Shown here one piece after another: positions 50,895 to 61,426 of a stretch of DNA of 64,000 nucleotides. Source of the DNA: Auanema rhodensis (lineage: Eukaryota; Nematoda; Chromadorea; Rhabditida; Rhabditidae). The translations under genes were made by a program, and so were the position numbers. The first letter of the stretch is position 1. Every line of letters begins with the position of its first letter. Where the stretch lies: positions 4,278,001-4,342,000 of the forward strand of contig OZ059894.1 in the NCBI GenBank assembly GCA_964057225.1, in the 5' to 3' direction. Under the pieces are notes generated by a model. That model was given only the letters and a program-made list of their open reading frames with translations, searched no databases and had not been told where the DNA came from.

Positions 50895-53351
50895 GTGTAC
50901 ATGGAAACTCAACATACACTAATGCATCATTTTTCTAACGATCATAACTAATTTTTGTATTAAGCTTTTCTCAATGTAGTATAGTGCATTCGATGCGGAT
51001 TTTTAAGCTGCGTCGAGCTGTGTTATCAGATTTGCGCTAGCTTAAAAATGCACCGAGATATCAACTGATATAAGTTCACACTTATATCCTCGATTTTCAC
51101 CCTGAAGAAATAATTTTTTCGTTGAATAACATTGTCCATCGTCTTTGCCTTGAAAAAAGGAATCTAAAAACATCTACTTTTTGCTAAATTATTTTGAAAT
51201 TTTTCGAAAAAATTTTTGTCAAAATGTTTTTGGAAGCAATGTTGAGTGTACATGGAAACTCAACATACACTAATGCATCATTTTTCAAACGATCATAACT
51301 AATTTTTGTATTAAGCGTTTTTCAATGTAGTATAGTGCATTCGATGCGGATTTTTAAGCTGCGTCGATCTGTGTTATCAGATTTGCGCTAGCTTAAAAAT
51401 GCACCGAGATATCAACTGATATAAGTTCACACTTATATTCTCGATTTTCACCCTGAAGAAATAATTTTTTCTTTGAATAACATTGTCCATCGTCTTCGCC
51501 TTGAAAAAAGGAATCTAAAAACATCTACTTTTTGCTAAATTATTTTGAAATTTTCCGAAAAAATTTTTGTCAAAATGTTTTTGGAAGCAATGTTGAGTGT
51601 ACATGGAAACTCAACATACACTAATGCATCATTTTTCAAACGATCATAACTAATTTTTGTATCAAGCGTTTTTCAATGTAGTATAGTGCATTCGATGCGG
51701 ATTTTTAAGCTGCGTCGATCTGTGTTATCAGATTTGCGCTAGCTTAAAAATGCACCGAGATATCAACTGATATAAGTTCACACTTATATCCTCGATTTTC
51801 ACCCTGAAGAATTAATTTTTTCGTTGAATAACATTGTCCATCGTCTTTGCCTTGAAAAATGGAATCTTAAAACATCTACTTTTTGCTAAATTATTTTGAA
51901 ATTTTTCGAAAAAATTTTTGTCAAAATGTTTTTGGAAGCAATGTTGAGTGTACATGGAAACTCAACATACACTAATGCATCATTTTTCAAACGATCATAA
52001 CTAATTTTTGTATTAAGCGTTTTTCAATGTAGTATAGTGCATTCGATGCGGATTTCTAAGCTGCGTCGATCTGTGTTATCAGATTTGCGCTAGCTTAAAA
52101 ATGCACCGAGATATCAACTGATATAAGTTCACACTTATATCCTCGATTTTCATCCTGAAGAATTAATTTTTTCGTTGAATAACATTGTCCATCGTCTTTG
52201 CCTTGAAAAATCGAATCTAAAAACATCTACTTTTCGCTAAATTATTTTGAAATTTTTCGAAAAAATTTTTGTCAAAATGTTTTTGGAAGCAATGTTGAGT
52301 GTACATGGAAACTCAACATACACTAATGCATCATTTTTCAAACGATCATAACTAATTTTTGTATTAAGCGTTTTTCAATGTAGTATAGTGCATTCGATGC
52401 GGATTTTCAAGCTGCGTCGATCTGTGTTATCAGATTTGCGCTAGCTTAAAAATTCACCGAGATATCAACTGATATAAGTTCACACTTATATCCTCGATTT
52501 TCATCCTGAAGAATTAATTTTTTCGTTGAATAACATTGTCCATCGTCTTTGCCTTGAAAAATCGAATCTAAAAACATCTACTTTCCGCTAAATTATTTTG
52601 AAATTTTTCGAAAAAATTTTTGTCAAAATGTTTTTGGAAGCAATGTTGAGTGTACATGGAAACTCAACATACACTAATGCATCATTTTTCAAACGATCAT
52701 AACTAATTTTTGTATTAAGCGTTTTTCAATGTAGTATAGTGCATTCGATGCGGATTTTTAAGCTGCGTCGATCTGTGTTATCAGATTTGCGCTAGCTTAA
52801 AAATGCACCGAGATATCAACTGATATAAGTTCACACTTATATTCTCGATTTTCACCCTGAAGAAATAATTTTTTCTTTGAATAACATTGTCCATCGTCTT
52901 CGCCTTGAAAAAAGGAATCTAAAAACATCTACTTTTTGCTAAATTATTTTGAAATTTTCCGAAAAAATTTTTGTCAAAATGTTTTTGGAAGCAATGTTGA
53001 GTGTACATGGAAACTCAACATACACTAATGCATCATTTTTCAAACGATCATAACTAATTTTTGTATCAAGCGTTTTTCAATGTAGTATAGTGCATTCGAT
53101 GCGGATTTTTAAGCTGCGTCGATCTGTGTTATCAGATTTGCGCTAGCTTAAAAATGCACCGAGATATCAACTGATATAAGTTCACACTTATATCCTCGAT
53201 TTTCACCCTGAAGAATTAATTTTTTCGTTGAATAACATTGTCCATCGTCTTTGCCTTGAAAAATGGAATCTTAAAACATCTACTTTTTGCTAAATTATTT
53301 TGAAATTTTTCGAAAAAATTTTTGTCAAAATGTTTTTGGAAGCAATGTTGA
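50895..53351. repeat. 7-monomer HOR (C-D-A-E-F-D-A), copy 2
   Basis: This copy repeats copy 1 monomer by monomer, with the same rare marks: GTCGAGCTG (50895), TTTCTTTGAA (51246 and 52650) and AATTCACC (52299). I saw no difference between the copies by eye, which suggests very recent amplification or conversion. Confidence 0.92.
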
Positions 53352-56300
53352 GTGTACATGGAAACTCAACATACACTAATGCATCATTTTTCAAACGATC
53401 ATAACTAATTTTTGTATTAAGCGTTTTTCAATGTAGTATAGTGCATTCGATGCGGATTTCTAAGCTGCGTCGATCTGTGTTATCAGATTTGCGCTAGCTT
53501 AAAAATGCACCGAGATATCAACTGATATAAGTTCACACTTATATCCTCGATTTTCATCCTGAAGAATTAATTTTTTCGTTGAATAACATTGTCCATCGTC
53601 TTTGCCTTGAAAAATCGAATCTAAAAACATCTACTTTTCGCTAAATTATTTTGAAATTTTTCGAAAAAATTTTTGTCAAAATGTTTTTGGAAGCAATGTT
53701 GAGTGTACATGGAAACTCAACATACACTAATGCATCATTTTTCAAACGATCATAACTAATTTTTGTATTAAGCGTTTTTCAATGTAGTATAGTGCATTCG
53801 ATGCGGATTTTCAAGCTGCGTCGATCTGTGTTATCAGATTTGCGCTAGCTTAAAAATGCACCGAGATATCAACTGATATAAGTTCACACTTATATCCTCG
53901 ATTTTCATCCTGAAGAATTAATTTTTTCGTTGAATAACATTGTCCATCGTCTTTGCCTTGAAAAATCGAATCTAAAAACATCTACTTTCCGCTAAATTAT
54001 TTTGAAATTTTTCGAAAAAATTTTTGTCAAAATGTTTTTGGAAGCAATGTTGAGTGTACATGGAAACTCAACATACACTAATGCATCATTTTTCTAACGA
54101 TCATAACTAATTTTTGTATTAAGCTTTTCTCAATGTAGTATAGTGCATTCGATGCGGATTTTTAAGCTGCGTCGATCTGTGTTATCAGATTTGCTCTAGC
54201 TTAAAAATGCACCGAGATATCAACTGATATAAGTTCACACTTATATCCTCGATTTTCACCCTGAAGAATTAATTTTTTCGTTGAATAACATTGTCCATCG
54301 TCTTTGCCTTGAAAAATGGAATCTTAAAACATCTACTTTTTGCTAAATTATTTTGAAATTTTTCGAAAAAATTTTTGTCAAAATGTTTTTGGAAGCAATG
54401 TTGAGTGTACATGGAAACTCAACATACACTAATGCATCATTTTTCAAACGATCATAACTAATTTTTGTATTAAGCGTTTTTCAATGTAGTATAGTGCATT
54501 CGATGCGGATTTCTAAGCTGCGTCGATCTGTGTTATCAGATTTGCGCTAGCTTAAAAATGCACCGAGATATCAACTGATATAAGTTCACACTTATATCCT
54601 CGATTTTCATCCTGAAGAATTAATTTTTTCGTTGAATAACATTGTCCATCGTCTTTGCCTTGAAAAATCGAATCTAAAAACATCTACTTTTCGCTAAATT
54701 ATTTTGAAATTTTTCGAAAAAATTTTTGTCAAAATGTTTTTGGAAGCAATGTTGAGTGTACATGGAAACTCAACATACACTAATGCATCATTTTTCAAAC
54801 GATCATAACTAATTTTTGTATTAAGCGTTTTTCAATGTAGTATAGTGCATTCGATGCGGATTTTCAAGCTGCGTCGATCTGTGTTATCAGATTTGCGCTA
54901 GCTTAAAAATGCACCGAGATATCAACTGATATAAGTTCACACTTATATCCTCGATTTTCATCCTGAAGAATTAATTTTTTCGTTGAATAACATTGTCCAT
55001 CGTCTTTGCCTTGAAAAATCGAATCTAAAAACATCTACTTTCCGCTAAATTATTTTGAAATTTTTCGAAAAAATTTTTGTCAAAATGTTTTTGGAAGCAA
55101 TGTTGAGTGTACATGGAAACTCAACATACACTAATGCATCATTTTTCTAACGATCATAACTAATTTTTGTATTAAGCTTTTCTCAATGTAGTATAGTGCA
55201 TTCGATGCGGATTTTTAAGCTGCGTCGATCTGTGTTATCAGATTTGCTCTAGCTTAAAAATGCACCGAGATATCAACTGATATAAGTTCACACTTATATC
55301 CTCGATTTTCACCCTGAAGAATTAATTTTTTCGTTGAATAACATTGTCCATCGTCTTTGCCTTGAAAAATGGAATCTTAAAACATCTACTTTTTGCTAAA
55401 TTATTTTGAAATTTTTCGAAAAAATTTTTGTCAAAATGTTTTTGGAAGCAATGTTGAGTGTACATGGAAACTCAACATACACTAATGCATCATTTTTCAA
55501 ACGATCATAACTAATTTTTGTATTAAGCGTTTTTCAATGTAGTATAGTGCATTCGATGCGGATTTCTAAGCTGCGTCGATCTGTGTTATCAGATTTGCGC
55601 TAGCTTAAAAATGCACCGAGATATCAACTGATATAAGTTCACACTTATATCCTCGATTTTTCATCCTGAAGAATTAATTTTTTCGTTGAATAACATTGTC
55701 CATCGTCTTTGCCTTGAAAAATCGAATCTAAAAACATCTACTTTCCGCTAAATTATTTTGAAATTTTTCGAAAACATTTTTGTCAAAATGTTTTTGGAAG
55801 CAATGTTGAGTGTACATGGAAACTCAACATACACTAATGCATCATTTTTCAAACGATCATAACTAATTTTTGTATTAAGCGTTTTTCAATGTAGTATAGT
55901 GCATTCGATGCGGATTTTCAAGCTGCGTCGATCTGTGTTATCAGATTTGCGCTAGCTTAAAAATGCACCGAGATATCAACTGATATAAGTTCACACTTAT
56001 ATCCTCGATTTTCATCCTGAAGAATTAATTTTTTCGTTGAATAACATTGTCCATCGTCTTTGCCTTGAAAAATCGAATCTAAAAACATCTACTTTTTGGT
56101 AAATTATTTTGAAATTTTTCGAAAAAATTTTTGTCAAAATGTTCTTGGAAGCAATGTTGAGTGTACATGGAAACTCAACATACACTAATGCATCATTTTT
56201 CAAACGATCATAACTAATTTTTGTATTCAGCTTTTCTCAATGTAGTATAGTGCATTCGATGCGGATTTTCAAGCTGCGTCGATCTGTGTTATCAGATTTG

Positions 56301-56511
56301 CGCTAGCTTAAAAATGCACCGAGATATCAACTGATATAAGTTCACACTTATATCCTCGATTTTCACCCTGAAGAATTAATTTTTTCGTTGAATAACATTG
56401 TCCATCGTCTTTGCCTTGAAAAATGGAATCTTAAAACATCTACTTTTTGCTAAATTATTTTGAAATTTTTCGAAAAAATTTTTGTCAAAATGTTTTTGGA
56501 AGCAATGTTGA
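53352..56511. repeat. 9-monomer HOR built of trimers, copy 1 (3160 bp)
   Basis: Order is E-F-C, E-F-C, E-F-X, so the unit has three 1053-bp subunits. The third E (55458) is 352 bp because of an extra T (run at 55657-55661) and ends with GAAAACATTTTT. The third F (55810) has CTTTTTGGTAAA and GTTCTTGG. X (56161) has TATTCAG plus C110. These marks recur 3160 bp later. Confidence 0.93.
55657..55661. other. Single-base insertion (T4 to T5), first copy
   Basis: CTCGATTTTTCATCCTG has five T where other monomers have four. It makes monomer 159 352 bp long. The same insertion occurs exactly 3160 bp later, which marks the 9-monomer HOR. Confidence 0.93.
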
Positions 56512-59500
56512 GTGTACATGGAAACTCAACATACACTAATGCATCATTTTTCAAACGATCATAACTAATTTTTGTATTAAGCGTTTTTCAATGTAGTATA
56601 GTGCATTCGATGCGGATTTCTAAGCTGCGTCGATCTGTGTTATCAGATTTGCGCTAGCTTAAAAATGCACCGAGATATCAACTGATATAAGTTCACACTT
56701 ATATCCTCGATTTTCATCCTGAAGAATTAATTTTTTCGTTGAATAACATTGTCCATCGTCTTTGCCTTGAAAAATCGAATCTAAAAACATCTACTTTTCG
56801 CTAAATTATTTTGAAATTTTTCGAAAAAATTTTTGTCAAAATGTTTTTGGAAGCAATGTTGAGTGTACATGGAAACTCAACATACACTAATGCATCATTT
56901 TTCAAACGATCATAACTAATTTTTGTATTAAGCGTTTTTCAATGTAGTATAGTGCATTCGATGCGGATTTTCAAGCTGCGTCGATCTGTGTTATCAGATT
57001 TGCGCTAGCTTAAAAATGCACCGAGATATCAACTGATATAAGTTCACACTTATATCCTCGATTTTCATCCTGAAGAATTAATTTTTTCGTTGAATAACAT
57101 TGTCCATCGTCTTTGCCTTGAAAAATCGAATCTAAAAACATCTACTTTCCGCTAAATTATTTTGAAATTTTTCGAAAAAATTTTTGTCAAAATGTTTTTG
57201 GAAGCAATGTTGAGTGTACATGGAAACTCAACATACACTAATGCATCATTTTTCTAACGATCATAACTAATTTTTGTATTAAGCTTTTCTCAATGTAGTA
57301 TAGTGCATTCGATGCGGATTTTTAAGCTGCGTCGATCTGTGTTATCAGATTTGCTCTAGCTTAAAAATGCACCGAGATATCAACTGATATAAGTTCACAC
57401 TTATATCCTCGATTTTCACCCTGAAGAATTAATTTTTTCGTTGAATAACATTGTCCATCGTCTTTGCCTTGAAAAATGGAATCTTAAAACATCTACTTTT
57501 TGCTAAATTATTTTGAAATTTTTCGAAAAAATTTTTGTCAAAATGTTTTTGGAAGCAATGTTGAGTGTACATGGAAACTCAACATACACTAATGCATCAT
57601 TTTTCAAACGATCATAACTAATTTTTGTATTAAGCGTTTTTCAATGTAGTATAGTGCATTCGATGCGGATTTCTAAGCTGCGTCGATCTGTGTTATCAGA
57701 TTTGCGCTAGCTTAAAAATGCACCGAGATATCAACTGATATAAGTTCACACTTATATCCTCGATTTTCATCCTGAAGAATTAATTTTTTCGTTGAATAAC
57801 ATTGTCCATCGTCTTTGCCTTGAAAAATCGAATCTAAAAACATCTACTTTTCGCTAAATTATTTTGAAATTTTTCGAAAAAATTTTTGTCAAAATGTTTT
57901 TGGAAGCAATGTTGAGTGTACATGGAAACTCAACATACACTAATGCATCATTTTTCAAACGATCATAACTAATTTTTGTATTAAGCGTTTTTCAATGTAG
58001 TATAGTGCATTCGATGCGGATTTTCAAGCTGCGTCGATCTGTGTTATCAGATTTGCGCTAGCTTGAAAATGCACCGAGATATCAACTGATATAAGTTCAC
58101 ACTTATATCCTCGATTTTCATCCTGAAGAATTAATTTTTTCGTTGAATAACATTGTCCATCGTCTTTGCCTTGAAAAATCGAATCTAAAAACATCTACTT
58201 TCCGCTAAATTATTTTGAAATTTTTCGAAAAAATTTTTGTCAAAATGTTTTTGGAAGCAATGTTGAGTGTACATGGAAACTCAACATACACTAATGCATC
58301 ATTTTTCTAACGATCATAACTAATTTTTGTATTAAGCTTTTCTCAATGTAGTATAGTGCATTCGATGCGGATTTTTAAGCTGCGTCGATCTGTGTTATCA
58401 GATTTGCTCTAGCTTAAAAATGCACCGAGATATCAACTGATATAAGTTCACACTTATATCCTCGATTTTCACCCTGAAGAATTAATTTTTTCGTTGAATA
58501 ACATTGTCCATCGTCTTTGCCTTGAAAAATGGAATCTTAAAACATCTACTTTTTGCTAAATTATTTTGAAATTTTTCGAAAAAATTTTTGTCAAAATGTT
58601 TTTGGAAGCAATGTTGAGTGTACATGGAAACTCAACATACACTAATGCATCATTTTTCAAACGATCATAACTAATTTTTGTATTAAGCGTTTTTCAATGT
58701 AGTATAGTGCATTCGATGCGGATTTCTAAGCTGCGTCGATCTGTGTTATCAGATTTGCGCTAGCTTAAAAATGCACCGAGATATCAACTGATATAAGTTC
58801 ACACTTATATCCTCGATTTTTCATCCTGAAGAATTAATTTTTTCGTTGAATAACATTGTCCATCGTCTTTGCCTTGAAAAATCGAATCTAAAAACATCTA
58901 CTTTCCGCTAAATTATTTTGAAATTTTTCGAAAACATTTTTGTCAAAATGTTTTTGGAAGCAATGTTGAGTGTACATGGAAACTCAACATACACTAATGC
59001 ATCATTTTTCAAACGATCATAACTAATTTTTGTATTAAGCGTTTTTCAATGTAGTATAGTGCATTCGATGCGGATTTTCAAGCTGCGTCGATCTGTGTTA
59101 TCAGATTTGCGCTAGCTTAAAAATGCACCGAGATATCAACTGATATAAGTTCACACTTATATCCTCGATTTTCATCCTGAAGAATTAATTTTTTCGTTGA
59201 ATAACATTGTCCATCGTCTTTGCCTTGAAAAATCGAATCTAAAAACATCTACTTTTTGGTAAATTATTTTGAAATTTTTCGAAAAAATTTTTGTCAAAAT
59301 GTTCTTGGAAGCAATGTTGAGTGTACATGGAAACTCAACATACACTAATGCATCATTTTTCAAACGATCATAACTAATTTTTGTATTCAGCTTTTCTCAA
59401 TGTAGTATAGTGCATTCGATGCGGATTTTCAAGCTGCGTCGATCTGTGTTATCAGATTTGCGCTAGCTTAAAAATGCACCGAGATATCAACTGATATAAG

Positions 59501-59671
59501 TTCACACTTATATCCTCGATTTTCACCCTGAAGAATTAATTTTTTCGTTGAATAACATTGTCCATCGTCTTTGCCTTGAAAAATGGAATCTTAAAACATC
59601 TACTTTTTGCTAAATTATTTTGAAATTTTTCGAAAAAATTTTTGTCAAAATGTTTTTGGAAGCAATGTTGA
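56512..59671. repeat. 9-monomer HOR built of trimers, copy 2 (3160 bp)
   Basis: Same nine monomers as copy 1, including the extra T (58817-58821), GAAAACATTTTT, CTTTTTGGTAAA, GTTCTTGG and TATTCAG. One difference seen is GCTTGAAAATGC near 58062. The shared one-base insertion is strong evidence for block duplication over independent assembly of the same monomer order. Confidence 0.93.
58817..58821. other. Single-base insertion (T4 to T5), second copy
   Basis: Identical to the insertion at 55657-55661 and in the same monomer of the next HOR copy. It inherits the same flanking marks (T206, TCGAATC, GAAAACATTTTT). Confidence 0.93.
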
Positions 59672-61426
59672 GTGTACATGGAAACTCAACATACACTAAT
59701 GCATCATTTTTCAAACGATCATAACTAATTTTTGTATTAAGCGTTTTTCAATGTAGTATAGTGCATTCGATGCGGATTTCTAAGCTGCGTCGATCTGTGT
59801 TATCAGATTTGCGCTAGCTTAAAAATGCACCGAGATATCAACTGATATAAGTTCACACTTATATCCTCGATTTTCATCCTGAAGAATTAATTTTTTCGTT
59901 GAATAACATTGTCCATCGTCTTTGCCTTGAAAAAAAGAATCTAAAAACATCTACTTTTTGCTAAATTATTTTGAAATTTTTCGAAAAAATTTTTGTCAAA
60001 ATGTTTTTGGAAGCAATGTTGAGTGTACATGGAAACTCAACATACACTAATGCATCATTTTTCTAACGATCATAACTAATTTTTGTATTAAGCTTTTCTC
60101 AATGTAGTATAGTGCATTCGATGCGGATTTTTAAGCTGCGTCGATCTGTGTTATCAGATTTGCTCTAGCTTAAAAATGCACCGAGATATCAACTGATATA
60201 AGTTCACACTTATATCCTCGATTTTCACCCTGAAGAATTAATTTTTTCGTTGAATAACATTGTCCATCGTCTTTGCCTTGAAAAATGGAATCTTAAAACA
60301 TCTACTTTTTGCTAAATTATTTTGAAATTTTTCGAAAAAATTTTTGTCAAAATGTTTTTGGAAGCAATGTTGAGTGTACATGGAAACTCAACATACACTA
60401 ATGCATCATTTTTCAAACGATCATAACTAATTTTTGTATTAAGCGTTTTTCAATGTAGTATAGTGCATTCGATGCGGATTTCTAAGCTGCGTCGATCTGT
60501 GTTATCAGATTTGTGCTAGCTTAAAAATGCACCGAGATATCAACTGATATAAGTTCACACTTATATCCTCGATTTTCATCCTGAAGAATTAATTTTTTCG
60601 TTGAATAACATTGTCCATCGTCTTTGCCTTGAAAAATCGAATCTAAAAACATCTACTTTCCGCTAAATTATTTTGAAATTTTTCGAAAAAATTTTTGTCA
60701 AAATGTTTTTGGAAGCAATGTTGAGTGTACATGGAAACTCAACATACACTAATGCATCATTTTTCAAACGATCATAACTAATTTTTGTATTAAGCGTTTT
60801 TCAATGTAGTATAGTGCATTCGATGCGGATTTTTAAGCTGCGTCGATCTGTGTTATCAGATTTGCGCTAGCTTAAAAATGCACCGAGATATCAACTGATA
60901 TAAGTTCACACTTATATCCTCGATTTTCACCCTGAAGAAATAATTTTTTCGTTGAATAACATTGTCCATCGTCTTTGCCTTGAAAAAAGGAATCTAAAAA
61001 CATCTACTTTTTGCTAAATTATTTTGAAATTTTTCGAAAAAATTTTTGTCAAAATGTTTTTGGAAGCAATGTTGAGTGTACATGGAAACTCAACATACAC
61101 TAATGCATCATTTTTCAAACGATCATAACTTATTTTTGTATTAAGCTTTTCTCAATGTAGTATAGTGCATTCGATGCGGATTTTTAAGCTGCGTCGATCT
61201 GTGTTATCAGATTTGCGCTAGCTTAAAAATGCACCGAGATATCAACTGATATAAGTTCACACTTATATTCTCGATTTTCACCCTGAAGAATTAATTTTTT
61301 CGTTGAATAACATTGTCCATCGTCTTCGCCTTGAAAAAAGGAATCTAAAAACATCTACTTTTTGCTAAATTATTTTGAAATTTTCCGAAAAAATTTTTGT
61401 CAAAATGTTTTTGGAAGCAATGTTGA
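59672..61426. repeat. Transition block, monomers 171-175
   Basis: Order is E-C-E-D-like-D. The first E (59672) starts like a third copy of the preceding HOR, but its back half has AAAAAGAATC instead of TCGAATC. The E at 60374 has a private TTTGTGCTAG. The D at 61076 has T56, T194, C252 and C310 but T216. After this the monomers diverge more. Confidence 0.78.

Noticed and set aside
48438-59671. HOR copies as pure assembly duplication
   Set aside because: Not excluded, but unlikely for the 3160-bp pair, which differs at least near 58062, and for the 16147/18604 pair, which differs at several sites. The 48438/50895 pair remains the most exposed to this doubt.
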